A stretch of DNA of 64,000 nt from Furcasterigmium furcatum (taxonomy: Eukaryota > Ascomycota > Sordariomycetes > Glomerellales > Plectosphaerellaceae), in contig BCIA01000007.1 in the NCBI GenBank assembly GCA_001599815.1, forward strand, positions 620,001 to 684,000, written 5' to 3'. The translations under genes and the position numbers were made by a program. This document shows, one piece after another, positions 8,712 through 19,906 of this stretch (the stretch's first letter is position 1; each line of letters begins with the position of its first letter). The notes beneath the pieces were generated by a model. That model searched no databases. It was given only the letters and a program-made list of their open reading frames with translations, and was not told where the DNA came from.

Positions 8712-10916
8712 ATGTCTTCTCTCGACAGTAGTGACGAAGAGGTCATCGAGCTGCCGTCGGCCTCACCATATGCATACGCCTTCCCGCCGCGTCGCACGGC
8801 ACTCGTTCTCATCGACCTCCAACGGGACTTCGTGGATCCTGATGGCTTCGGCGCCATCCAGTGTGGCAACCCAGACCTCTTTTCCTCCGTCCGATCTGTT
8901 GTGCCGGCTGCACAGAAAGTCCTCGCCGCCTCACGCGCACTCGGCCTTCACATTGTGCACACCCGCGAGGGCCACAAGCCTGACCTTTCGGATCTCAGCG
9001 CGGCAAAATGCGACCGCCAACTCGGCGCCCCCCATGGCCACCACACGCTTGGAATCGGCGACAATGGGCCAATGGGTCGACTGCTCGTGCGAGGGGAGTA
9101 CGGACATGATATCGTCGACGAGCTCAGACCGCTGCCAGGCGAGATTATCGTGGATAAGCCGGCGAAGGGCTCGTTCTGGAACACGAATCTGCACAGGAAG
9201 TTGATGGCGAGGGGCATCACTCATCTCATCTTCGGCGGCGTGACTACTGAGTGTTGTGTCACGACCACTGCACGGGAAGCCAACGACCGCGGCTTCCAGA
9301 GCTGCGTCCTGAGCGACTGCACTGGAGGATTTGATCCAGATTTCGTCAAGAATTCTTTGGCCATGATATCGGCTTACGATGGGCTTTTTGGATTTACCGC
9401 CACGGGCGTTGAGCTGATTGCTCAAGCCGACAAGCTCACGAGACCGGCTACAACTCCGCCGGCCACACCTCCGGTCTGGGATGGGCGCAGCCTGGATATC
9501 ACGACGCTGAAGACCTTATACAAACAGCGCGCGCTACTGCCAGGAGAGGTCATCGACACGGTCTATTCCCGAATCGAGCAATACGAGCACGAGAACCCGG
9601 GTCCTGTCTGGATACACCTGCGATCTCGGGCGGAAGTGCTCGAAGATGTGGAAGCCCTTGTGGCAAGGTACGACGGCAGGCCGCTTCCTCCCCTCTACGG
9701 CGTGCCCTTCGCAGTCAAGGATAACTTTGACGTCGCCGGCATGCCCACAACTGCCGCCTGCCCAGACTATGCGTATACGCCCAACGCTACGACTCCGGTG
9801 GTATCCGCACTCCTGGACGCCGGGGCTCTCCTGATAGGCAAGACAAACATGGACCAGCTTGCCACGGGCCTCAGCGGATGCCGATCACCGTACGGAACAC
9901 CCTCGAGCGTCTTCGGGGGCGGCAAATTTGTGTCCGGCGGCTCCTCGTCTGGCTCAGGTGTTGCCGTTGCTGCCAGGCTGGTCAGCTTCGCGCTTGGAAC
10001 CGATACCGCGGGAAGCGGCCGGGTCCCTGCCGCACTCAACGGCATTGTCGGGTACAAGCCTACAAAGGGGACCCTCTCCGGCAGAGGAATCGTGCCCGCC
10101 TGTCAGAGTCTGGATACCGCATCCATTTTCGCCCCCTCTGCGGATGATGCGCGGACAGTGTGGTACGTGGTGGACGAGCACGACCCGGAGGATGCGTTCT
10201 CCAAGGACCCTTCCTCTCTCCCGCTTGCCCTGGCGGACTACAGAGGCATCCGCGGCTGCGGATTCACATTTGCGATCCCCCCTCCTTCCGCCTTGGCAGC
10301 ATGTTCAGCACCGTATCGGGATGCATTCGACGGGGCCATCCAAGCTGTCCAGTCCATGGGTGGGAGGCTGGTGACGCTGGATGACGCGGCTTACCAGCCT
10401 TTTATCGACGCCACGGAACTGCTCTACAGCGGCAGTCTTGTGAATGAGCGGATAGCATGCATCGGAGAAGACTTCATCGCGTCGCATCTCGAGGCGCTGC
10501 ATCCGACGACCAAGCAGCTATTCGGCGCTGTTTTGTCGCGCGGCACCAAGCCCTGGAAAGTCTTTTCGGATCAGATCAAGCAGAAGGAGCTCACGAGACA
10601 GGTGGCGAGGCTCCTGTCCAAGCACAGCCACGGAATTGACGTCCTGCTCGTCCCAACGGTCCCCATCCATCCCACCATCTCGGAGATGGAGGCTGATCCC
10701 ATTGGGCTGAATGCCAAGCTCGGCGAGTTCACTCATTTTGGGAACGTGTTGGACCTCTGCTCGGTGAGCGTCAACGCGGCTTACGTCGAGGGCGGCATGC
10801 CCTTTGGCGTCAGTTTTGTTTGCGGCAGTGGCATGGACGGGTACATGTTTGACGTGGCGACGGAGTTTGAGAGAACACTTGGGCGAGATACTCAACCAGT
10901 AAAGACGGCAATGTAG
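8712..10916 (+). CDS. Isochorismatase-like cysteine hydrolase fused to allophanate-hydrolase-type amidase
   Basis: Intronless two-domain enzyme of 734 residues. Residues about 25-235 are an isochorismatase-like hydrolase with the expected triad: Asp35 (LIDLQRDF), Lys149 (VDKPAKGSF) and Cys182 in GVTTECCV. Residues about 255-730 are an amidase-signature domain very like allophanate hydrolase (AtzF and the amidase half of urea amidolyase): VWIHLR, Lys336 in PFAVKDNFDVAG, MPTTAACPDYAYTP, the GGSSSGSG loop and GTDTAGSGRVP, giving the Ser-cisSer-Lys machinery. The separate C-terminal domain of AtzF is absent. Isochorismatase-like enzymes include biuret hydrolase, which makes allophanate, so the fusion could take biuret to CO2 and ammonia by channelling. 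Ureidoacrylate or another ureide is an alternative first substrate. The neighbours (permease, dioxygenase, GATA sites) fit nitrogen scavenging. Domain calls are firm; the pathway is inferred. Confidence 0.93.
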   Translation: MSSLDSSDEEVIELPSASPYAYAFPPRRTALVLIDLQRDFVDPDGFGAIQCGNPDLFSSVRSVVPAAQKVLAASRALGLHIVHTREGHKPDLSDLSAAKCDRQLGAPHGHHTLGIGDNGPMGRLLVRGEYGHDIVDELRPLPGEIIVDKPAKGSFWNTNLHRKLMARGITHLIFGGVTTECCVTTTAREANDRGFQSCVLSDCTGGFDPDFVKNSLAMISAYDGLFGFTATGVELIAQADKLTRPATTPPATPPVWDGRSLDITTLKTLYKQRALLPGEVIDTVYSRIEQYEHENPGPVWIHLRSRAEVLEDVEALVARYDGRPLPPLYGVPFAVKDNFDVAGMPTTAACPDYAYTPNATTPVVSALLDAGALLIGKTNMDQLATGLSGCRSPYGTPSSVFGGGKFVSGGSSSGSGVAVAARLVSFALGTDTAGSGRVPAALNGIVGYKPTKGTLSGRGIVPACQSLDTASIFAPSADDARTVWYVVDEHDPEDAFSKDPSSLPLALADYRGIRGCGFTFAIPPPSALAACSAPYRDAFDGAIQAVQSMGGRLVTLDDAAYQPFIDATELLYSGSLVNERIACIGEDFIASHLEALHPTTKQLFGAVLSRGTKPWKVFSDQIKQKELTRQVARLLSKHSHGIDVLLVPTVPIHPTISEMEADPIGLNAKLGEFTHFGNVLDLCSVSVNAAYVEGGMPFGVSFVCGSGMDGYMFDVATEFERTLGRDTQPVKTAM

Positions 10917-11881
10917 GTGGCCAGAAAAGCGAATCCCGGAGAATGTGTATCGAGTTATTTGGAAAGGGGGCTGGAGTAGTGGACGGCAAACCGTCCCTGA
11001 GGCTTCAATAGAAGCTGGATCTCTTGCGTCTTGACTTTGACGTTCAGCTGGTGGACAAGGACAAAGCATCCATATTGTATGTACAATGAAACAGTCACAG
11101 CACTGGCAGGCCCGTGAGCAAATCTCTTGAGCCGGAGCACCTCTTTTTGCACCTCTGGACTTTTCTGAATCCCTTGAGATTTCCAGTCATGTCCAGTCCT
11201 AACGTTATGTTTGTGAGTCGTATTGCACACGAACCCAAGGCTGGGTTGACTCGACTGGCGGGTGGCTCGGGGATTCCGCCCCGTACAATTACCCAGTCCG
11301 GCGTCACCCAGTCGGGCGACGTCCAGTGAGCAGGGACTCTGTGCTGAGCTGCTCCGTCATTCCGGAGCCCAATCAACATGATAATCCGGCTGAATTCCGC
11401 GTAAATACCGAAAAAGGTAATGTCCGCGCCGCTGTTGACAAGGCTTAGCAATCTTTCACTACCGGAATTTGATTCATAAGCGGAAGACAGCGGCCGTTTG
11501 CTAGAATTCATGGGTGGGTACAGAATCCTCCCTGCACGGAACGTCGGAGTCTCGGAGATCATCATAGGCATCCATGGCCAAGCTAGGTATTGATGCATTC
11601 ATGTTGCTTCTATTAACCCGCATCGGTGTGATTCGTGACGAAGGATTCTCCCCTACATGGAGCGTCGGAGATAACTTGAATATTGATGCGTTGCTTCTGT
11701 TGACCCAGATCGGTGTGATCCGTGGGCGGGCTACATGTACACGGAACATCGGAGATGGTCATTAGTATTTATACGTTACTTATATTGACCTGGATCAGTG
11801 TTTAATCCCATGAGCCATTGCTTGTGCCTCCCTTGAGACCCCAACCTCACAGCTGCAGCCGCAGTTAGTATTGATTCGACC
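10917..11881. other. Intergenic region with degenerate tandem repeat
   Basis: No convincing gene. The right third holds the tandem repeat listed at 11510-11805. Both strands stay open across the repeat (63 and 82 codons), but the open frames simply follow the repeat and look non-genic. Confidence 0.6.
11510..11805. repeat. Degenerate tandem repeat, about 85-93 bp per unit
   Basis: Units begin at 11588 and 11681 with TATTGATGC, and a decayed one at 11766 with TATTTATAC, so the periods are 93 and 85. Each full unit continues TTGCTTCT, TTRACCC, ATCGGTGTGAT and later ACATG...GTCGGAGAT. A partial first unit matching the last portion (CCTCCCTGCACGGAACGTCGG) precedes at about 11520. The array ends 77 bases before the alpha/beta hydrolase start codon, so it lies in that gene's promoter. 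Origin is unknown. Confidence 0.75.
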
Positions 11882-13067
11882 ATGTCAACTGTTCCTTGGA
11901 CGGACGCGTCAGTCTTTGACTCGTACAATATCCTCGAAGAGACGTGAGTGCAATGGTGTTCTTCATGAGACGCCCCATCCTAATTATGCGTGATCCATCA
12001 GCTACAAGACTATTTCGAGCCATGAATTCAAAACAGCGGTGCTTCTCCCGAAGGACCTCAAACCTGGGTCCCATCCTCTCATCCTCTATCTGCACGGTGG
12101 CTTCTTTACCATGGGTCACGGCTTGTTCGCACCCTTCTGGCCAAAGTCAATGAATGCCATCGCGATCGAACACGGCGCTATTGTCGTCGCTCCGGATTAC
12201 CGTCTCCTGCCTTCGGAGAATGGCATCTCCGACTCACTCGAGGATGTAGAGGACGTCTGGCAGTGGACAAAGTCTACGCTGCCCGGTATCCTTTCTGCTA
12301 AGGCACCTGAGCATACCCTTGACTTCTCTCATACGCTCAATTTCGGTGCTTCCGCTGGGTACTGAGCGCCATCTTCATCCGTTTCCGCTTCTTCGGGCTA
12401 ATTTTTACATCTTCCCAGAGGATACTTCTCAACACAACTGAGTCTGTCCCACCCAGATGACTTTCCGCTCCTCGCTCTTATCTATCCCGGCCTGAACATG
12501 AAGGACCACCTTTTTGTCACCGGACCTACCCCTGAGGAGCCCAACATCATGCGCATGGCCTCCGAGGACATGCCTTCGAAGGAAGATGTCCTCGCCTGGA
12601 TCGAAGATAAAAGGAGTGGCATTCGTACCCAGGATGATTTCAGTGGAATCCCCTACGCTGTGGCCGCGTGTCACCACGGCATCTATTACTCTCACATTTT
12701 CGATCACAAGGGGCTGGACAATCCTTCCCTCCATCCCATGGAGAGAATTCAGGCCGGTGAGAGATTGGCTCCCAGAATGTAAGACTTTCTCCCCGTGATA
12801 GGTACACCGCTCGGCTCGTCGCTTCGATCAGGTTTCACTAACAGGGCTTGAATCTCAAGCTGGCTTCTTCAGGGAGGCGACGACGCCACGGTCAGGGTCC
12901 AAGAGTCGGATAAATTTGTCAAGCTGGTGCGAGAAATGCAGCCGGATGTAACTGTGAGGTACGATATGGTTCCTGGCCAGGATCATGCGTTTGACTTCGA
13001 TGAGAAGACGTGGGAGTCTATTCGACCCGCGGCCCTGGAGTTCATCGTTCAGGGATGGCTCGGTTAG
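11882..13067 (+). CDS. Alpha/beta hydrolase (esterase/lipase, hydrolase-3 type)
   Basis: Soluble serine hydrolase of 328 residues. Exons 11882-11943, 12002-12358, 12419-12778 and 12860-13067 keep frame throughout. The fold is marked by YLHGGFF (oxyanion-hole HGG near residue 50), VAPDYRLLPE-like VAPDYRLLPS, the nucleophile elbow GASAG (Ser near 138), an acid in WLLQGGDDATV and the catalytic His in GQDHAFD near the C-terminus. There is no signal peptide. The last intron uses the acceptor CTCAAG at 12854-12859, chosen because a TGA blocks the frame just upstream. Fungal relatives are broad-range esterases, often in metabolite clusters; here no cluster core enzyme is nearby. The substrate is unknown. 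Confidence 0.88.
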
Positions 13068-13472
13068 TGACAACAGTGCTCGTGCTCTGGAATGAAATGT
13101 GAGAGGAGGGTTATCAGCAGAGTGAGGGAGTCCCTGGGCAAAGATAGTATGAATTACAGCAGTATGTAGCAATCAGAAAGGTCAGATACATGCTGAACTC
13201 TGGCCCTCCAGCACCATGGAGGCCCCCGTTGACTCTGATAGAGCAACGAGTGCGGTCCCCGAGTCCTTTTTCCGGTGCCTGGCAGCAGGCGGCCCTGACA
13301 TGCAAAGCCTGGTTGTTGTGGACTTTGCCCTTGTTCGCCCGTGTTGACTGTTCTAACAAATAACTCCCGCATCTAGCAACGTCATGACGCCATGAAAACA
13401 CTAAAATGAACCTGTCCTGGGTATCGCCCATGTTCACCAGCCAGAGAGCGGAAAAGCCTCTGGTGCTTGCGC
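13068..13472. other. Intergenic region between convergent genes
   Basis: Only 3' flanks of the alpha/beta hydrolase and of the kinase-VWA gene; nothing else recognised. Confidence 0.6.
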
Positions 13473-16400
13473 TCACCCTCCACCTTGAGATCTCCTCCAG
13501 TTCCACCCCCTCGTCGGACTTGCCATGGGAGATGCGGGACTTGATGGCGTAGTATGGTATTCTCTTTGCAAACTCAGTCCCGTCATCGTGAGGGGACTCG
13601 AATCCGGCACACTTGGCGGCGCCGACTCTTGGTCCCCGTTCAGTTCATCCATGCTCGGGTTGATAGCCCCAATGAGCATGGCACTCACGTTGTAGTCATA
13701 CGGCTTGGTGTCGATGAAATCCCTGACAGCCGCCCCATGTTAGAATGCTGGCTGCAACGAGTTTGGACATCTACTCACATGTCGTCTTTCTTGCCAAAGT
13801 CATCCAAGAACTTGAGGTTCTCCTTGCCCTCATTGTTGTTTCCAAAACGCATGAACTGGATCATGACCGTGTTTTTGTCGAGCTTCTCGGATTTCATGGC
13901 ATCAATCAGTCGCTGGATGGGTCGTTGAATGCCGGCGGCTGCTCCATCGGGGGCCCCCCAGAGACCGTCGGTGAGGACAAAAATGCTCAGCTGTTTCCGA
14001 CGCAAAGGACCTCGGTTGTACCATGAAGGCAGCCTCTTGATGATACGGTCAATGAACTGGCCAAATCGGTGTTCAAATGAAATCTGATCCCACGACCGGC
14101 CATCTAATCTCTCAAGCAGTGATGTGGTTGTCGAGTGCGTGCGAGGCTTGGGCTCGGACGAGAATACAGATTCGACTCCGTCCCCATCGATCCGCTTCGC
14201 GAGGTAGGCGTAGACACTTAATGTCTTCTTGACTTCTTCCGAGTAGTACGCCATGCTTGCCGAGTCATCGATGAAAAAGATGTGGTCGCGGTCACCGATG
14301 TTGGCTTGGAGGCGCGAGAGCACCTTGGTAACATCGGGGTCCAGCGGCCGACCAGCCTTCTTGTTACTGATGTACTCGTTTGCCTGGTTCAATCCGAGCG
14401 TGAGATGAGAATAAGATGAATCACCACCGTCATGACGGCCGGAGTCTCCGCTGGGGCGTTGACTTGTCGCTTGCTGGCTCTTCCCCTGCGTTGTCGAGAA
14501 GGAGTCCGTCAATCCGTTGATGCCCGATGTCACCGGAGAGAAGCCAAGGTCTCCAACTTGGCCGAACACCAGGGAATTGTCGGAGTTTTCAGTTGGAAGA
14601 TGGGAATTTGGGGTTTGTGGAGACGACGGATCAGTCCCGAGTGGCGACCATGGTGTGTCCGGCTCTTCATCCGCCGTGTCTTCTTGTTCTGGCGTCTGAG
14701 ACCCATACTCAATGATCTTGCTAAGGCTTTCGCGGAGTTCGTGAGGCTGTTTCAGACCCAGCCCTTCTCGTGTGAGCATGTGAGTTTCAATTACTCCCAG
14801 AATGTCGGCCGTGATGTTGTCGTAGTCTGGTAAATTTTCTCTGATCCCCCGATGAGTTTCGTCAACGCAAGGCAGCCTGTGCACGCCGTTGTGGAAGCAG
14901 GACCCGGCCCCGGCTAACTGGAATTCCTTGCGGCTCTCTGCCTCTGAAGCACGGAGCGTGGCGTAATCCTCGCGCCCTTGCATTCCTCCATACAGCCATG
15001 CTGCAGCATCGCTCATGACGCAGCCGATGGACCATATATCGGCCTGGTGAGTGATGTTGTGGGGTCCGTTGGTTATGAAGTGCGCGTTGCGGCTACACTC
15101 AGGGGCTCCTGATTCAAAGCGCAACCACTTCAGTTAGTGACTTTGCCTCCTTTTAGTTACAACGCACCGAGCCCTGAATGCTGTCAAGTTCATGTCATGT
15201 GGCTTACCATAGGTTTGCCCCCCACCCAGGTCCTTGATGCCAACATTGCGCTGGGTTTCGGCGCCCGTGAAAGCTGTGAAGCTGTAACCAAAGTCGACGA
15301 TTTTGAAGTGAAAGTCCTGGTTCAGTCCGCAAAAACCGGCCACTATGATGTTGTCCGGCTTGAGATCCTGATGAACTCTTTACATTCTGTCAGCCTCCCG
15401 ACCTGTCATATCATGTTGCACGGGGCCGGCAGATATCCGACTGTGCTGAGACTTGACAATGAACGCAATCAGGGTGGCATCTCACATCTGTGTCTCGCCT
15501 TCTTGTTGCCTGGAGTCTTGCTTGAAGTTGTGGAGGTGATGCAGCCCCTCGAAGATGCCAACAAAGCATCCCCAGAATTGTACCAGCTCGATCTTGTTCT
15601 TGGGCGGGGCTGTAAGGCGATAAAACTGCTCGAGATTGCAGCCGCCAACGTATTCGATGACCAAGTTGTACGTCTCTTCGTTGCCCGGCTTCAGCTGCGT
15701 GAACGAGCCGAAACAGTTGACGATGTTTTTGCACTTTCGATGCTGCAAAGTATCGAACGCTCGCTTTTCTCGCAAGAACATTGACTTGTGTTTCTTCCCG
15801 GGGTACGATTTTCGGATGACGATCACCTGAGAAACGACTCATCGTCAGCATGTTAAGCACTCAACCAGCAAATGATTCGACGAAGGGCGAGCGTGCTTAT
15901 GTCTGACAAGCCTGGCCGTGATACACACCTCTTTATTGGACTGTGACGGGATGTCTGTGCAAGCGGGGTCAATCCACGACTTGTATATTTTTGCGTCGGC
16001 GCCCTGCTTGATGACTTCTTCTCGAATGATGGGGACGATTCTTTCTTGCGGCAAGGTCGGGTTGTGCAGATATTTGTTCTTAAGTCGGAACGGGAAGAAA
16101 AGCCATTGGCAGGTTTTGATGTCTTCATATGCCGTCTCGAGGGTCTTGCCCTTCCATCCTTGCGGGAGATGTTCCAACGGGAATCTCTCATCGCTGATGT
16201 TATTCCTGGTAAACCAGTCGAGCAGGTCGAGGGCAGAAACAAAAATCAGGAGAGGAACAACCCGGATGAACCGGGACCTGACGTGGGAACTGAAGTGTAT
16301 GTCGGTTTGGTCTTTGACGACTTGCTCGATCTTCGCGTCTGACCAGAACCTGTCGAGCCGGGCTCTCGGTATGTAATTGCCACCGGGACTGTCCTTGGGA

Positions 16401-16477
16401 TCGCTTGTGTACTCAGTCGCTATTGCTTCCAGGTCCCCGCGAAGCTCCATCATGGCGGAGCGCCCCAAACTCCCCAT
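13473..16477 (-). CDS. Protein kinase fused to a von Willebrand A domain
   Basis: Five exons (16477-15929, 15826-15486, 15377-15208, 15108-13779, 13722-13473) join in frame to 879 residues. Residues 1-183 are a helical N-terminal region of a type seen in fungal kinases (WSDAKIEQVV, FPLEHLPQGW, WLFFPFRLKNKY). The kinase domain follows: a Lys in VIVIRKSYPGKK, catalytic loop VHQDLKPDNII near 298-308, VDFGYS near 318 and GAPEC near 353, so it should be active. After a Ser/Pro/Thr-rich linker comes a VWA domain with the metal-site motif DDSAS near 631 and FVLTDG near 731; VWA domains bind protein partners through Mg2+. The tail is Pro/Ser rich. The start is the least certain point: no upstream ATG is in frame before a stop, a TATAAG lies about 345 bases upstream, and a 19-codon upstream ORF sits in the leader. 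The target is unknown. Confidence 0.85.
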
Positions 16478-17204
16478 TTCGAGTCGATCACGATGACGTC
16501 GGCTGGATGGTCGCGGCTGGGGTGCTTGCGACAGGGGCTGCGACACGCTCGAGCGGGGAGACGCAGTTGGAATGGTCGGCTTGGCGCGTTGGGAGAGCGA
16601 AGCTCGGGAAAGATTGCCCTTTGGTTATCCCAAAAGCAACAGTATGAAGGAGGAAGAAACAGGAATCTGTTGTGGAATGAAAAGAAGTTGGGGTGGCACC
16701 AACCGTGAAGGGTATCAGGCTGGGCTTCTCGAAGCGCTGTGAACTGGAACGGAGGGGCAGAATTGGAGAGACATTGGAAGTGTAGTAAGTGCTTCCTGTG
16801 GTAGGCTGGGTGGGAGCGCTTATACATGTGACCGGGCACCTGCAGGGAGGGACATTAGGTGGTTCGCGAACCGCATGGTGGCGCCGAGGTTGTCTTCTGC
16901 AGGGCCGTCGGATGCCTCCAACGATGCCTCGCATCAGGCTGCGTCCAAGACAAGGTATCTTGGCCGCTGATCCATCAGGCCTAGTTACTCCACCTGACCT
17001 TGGTAGCACCCTGGAAGCGTAGAGAAAGCATCTCGGGCGTGGCATTAACCTCCTGATAACTACACGAACAAATGACCTCAGATCCTTTACTAGATAGCGT
17101 CAAAAGAAAGCTTCAAGTTCAAACAAGTACCTAGCAAGAGCAAGCAGCACTCCAATCGCACCCCCGCCATAGTTCAGCCGCACATACCTCCGTTGTATGA
17201 GCCA
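16478..17204. other. Leader and promoter of the kinase-VWA gene
   Basis: Reading the minus strand, TATAAG occurs at 16824-16819, followed by a short upstream ORF of about 19 codons (ATG near 16774). No other gene. A 5' exon of the kinase gene could hide here. Confidence 0.45.
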
Positions 17205-19315
17205 TTATTTGCTGCTGACCTTTTCAGGTGGCGTGATACCCCTTTCAACATCGAGGGGCAGGGTTACGCTGGGAGCCCTGTGGTGACGGGAAATACAGTA
17301 AATCAAGAGCCAGGCGCAGAGAGTGAAGCACATGAGCGGGAAGCAAATGGCCAGGAAAAGCTTCAACCCAGCCAACCTGACTTTCCAATCCCCGAGTTTT
17401 GGGCCGAAGCCGCCCTGGCCCTCCTCTCCGAAAGTCAGAATTCCACTGCTGAAGATCGTCTATTGCAAGTTAGTATTGGAATGGTCTTTCGGTGCGAAAC
17501 GGCAATGCAGCGGTCTTCTATGTTGGTACTTACAGCCACAAATGTCCCAGGGAGAAATATCAGAGTGAACAGTGTGATGACGTGCATCGACAGGGTCTTC
17601 TGGTGCATTTTCTCGGTCCATGTCCCCATGAGAGCTGCAGAATCTTGCGATGTTATGGCGAAGTACTCCGCAGTCCGAGTGTTTTGGACTTGGAATAAGT
17701 GGTTGTACTAAGTAAAGGTCAGTCTGGCAATTCAGAATCAAAGTTCGGAGGTTGAACTTACCTGGTCTCCCGTCTGTTCTGCCCAGCACAGAATTGTCCG
17801 CAGTCGCTCCCGGTAGCTTTCCATTTTGGCCTCAATGTGTCTGACTTTCCTTTCAAAATCGACCGCATGCATTTGGAACTGTTCCAGATCTTCAGCGTTC
17901 TTGACGTGCTGAACGAACGGCTTCGAGTAGACGAGGTCTCTGTAGCGATTTCGAATGCCACATAGAACTCTCATGTCTTGATCAATGACCGAAAGATAAG
18001 TTTGAATCTCCTCGCAAAAAGCGTTCAAGGCTTGAACATCCTTGAAAGACGCCAACTTGTCTAAGTTCAAGTCCTTGTTCTTCACAGTCGGCGGACGGAG
18101 GAGCGAATGTGATGACAAGCCGGTATCGTTGCGACCTGGGCTCAAGACAGGACCGGTCATCTCTGTAAGTCTTGATGAAAGCCGGCGAAATATACCACGC
18201 GTGTCCGGTGCCTGAGAAGCGCCCGTGGTGTCTTGTGGTTGAAGGCCGAATGATGCAACCCGGTGTTCCATGCGCCAGTACGGAGTGTCGCCCACCAAGT
18301 CCTGAACCCCCCCATATTTCGAGACGGTGGAGGCTTTGCGATATCGCTCTTCTAGGGCTTCCAGGTACAGCTCCCATCTCTCCGAGCACCATCGAAGTAA
18401 CAGAATATGCTCCTTCAAGGATTGGCCGAAAGACTCGGTCACGGAGCAATGACACCCTGGCCGCTGCTTCAACTCGTCCTGTGTTGCAGTCTCAAAGCGT
18501 TGACGGATGGTACTGTCTCCCTTGATGACCACCCAAGTCGAAGTCCCCTCCACGACGTCGAAAGAGTGGTACGCGGCTACCTGGCGTTGTAGCAATTTGG
18601 ATTTGTCTGTTTTATCATTCTCAATGCCCAGGACGTTGAAGCAATGTTGAATGCGGACTCCAGACCGATTCATGCTTTTCAGACCATCTTTGCTGTCATC
18701 AATGCCGAGATGATCTTCGTAACTCAAGGACGCCAAGCTGTGAGGGTTTGATCTTAACCGAAATGTCAAGACATGTTCCAGAAACGAAGCCATGACCTGA
18801 TGACTGCTAAGAACTAGCTCTAGTTGCTCTCGGGAACAAGTGAGCGGGTCCCTAGAGGATGCGGATTGGAGAAACCTATGGAATTATAGACTGTCAGGTT
18901 CAACCAGTTCGTGGTTCAAAATGGGGGGTGGTAAATAAAGCAGGGCCAAAGACGATAGGACCTACATGATCCTGTGACGAGGATCCGGTGCTTCAGGGGC
19001 GACAAGGCACCGGAGACCGTCCACATCTTCAACGGGCGTTTTCAAGTACTCAGATGTCTCTATCAATTCAGCGTGAGCTTCTTTCTGGGAACCATTGGTA
19101 TAGACAAACAAACCATTGCCGGTTGATTTGAGGTCCCAAATGATGAGGCCGCGGGGCTTTTGGGAGAAAAGCCGCTTCTCGTGCTCATCGATTTGAGCTT
19201 TGTAGTCTTCAAGGACGTATGCAAACTCATACTTTCTGACAAGGTTCAGGGGATATTCGACGGACTGTTGGACGGACTCGGAGAGTCGAGCAAGGTCGTC
19301 ATTCATGGTGGTCAT
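17205..19315 (-). CDS. CorA-like (MIT superfamily) membrane protein, fungal type
   Basis: Exons 19315-18966, 18875-17762, 17707-17534 and 17459-17205 join to 630 residues. A soluble N-terminal region contains PLTCSREQLELVLSSHQVMASFLEHVLTF, the conserved fungal CorA-like core (residues about 125-160), then a long helical stalk with heptad-like acidic/basic stretches (LRWCSERWELYLEALEER, FERKVRHIEAKMESYRERL). Two membrane helices close the protein: SMHVITLFTLIFLPGTFVAT near 522-542 and LFLAICFPLMCFTLCAWLLIY near 585-605, with a short basic tail. Bacterial and mitochondrial CorA channels have Gly-Met-Asn after the first helix; here the loop begins IFSSG, as usual in this fungal group, so Mg2+ transport should not be assumed. 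The 5' end is uncertain: the frame stays open to about 19378, and the small spliced gene at 19907-20296 might supply missing first exons. Confidence 0.85.
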
Positions 19316-19906
19316 GTTGCGCAATTGAACGGTCCCAAACTTGGAGAAGCTGGGGCAAGAAACTCTTCGCTCTCAGTACTGTGATGGACAAGAAGAATCC
19401 CGGGACTTTGTTGTTTTTGCGTTCGGCTTCCATGAACTAAATATGGGAATGGACATGTCTCGCGACGGGACAGCGTAAGGCTCTCGGGCGCCTTTCAATG
19501 TAGCACTGTGAAGTACCCAGGGCGTCGTCGTAGTGAAAGTGCCACTCTTGGACCAACAGCATGTGATCGGTCCGGCTGGGTGTAGCTGAGCAGGCGGACA
19601 CGGAGCCTCTACCGAGAGACCCCAGCCACCACCCTGTCGCTCCTCCATGGCCAATGGGTCGCCACTGCGGCCAACAGCGTCTCACTGCCACCAAAAAGCA
19701 TTCCTCGGAGGGCTCCCACTTAAGATTTCGGAAAGGCACTGTATTACAACAAACAAATTGCCACGATACACAGGAGTCAGGAACCGGTCGGCGAAAACCT
19801 CCGAATAAGAAGCCCCAGCCTACGCAGTTCCAGTTGATGTCACGTTCTGAGGTGCGGCCTCCGAATCCAAGCACGGGGCACCCACTAGCAGGCGACCTTT
19901 TTCTAC
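19316..19906. other. Region between the CorA-like gene and a small spliced gene
   Basis: Either promoter of the CorA-like gene or one unusually long intron if the upstream small exons belong to it. No independent gene recognised; opposing frames of 90-145 codons have no coding character. Confidence 0.4.

Noticed and set aside
11501..11765. Open frames of 63 and 82 codons on opposite strands
   Set aside because: Both are produced by the tandem repeat and have no independent coding signal.
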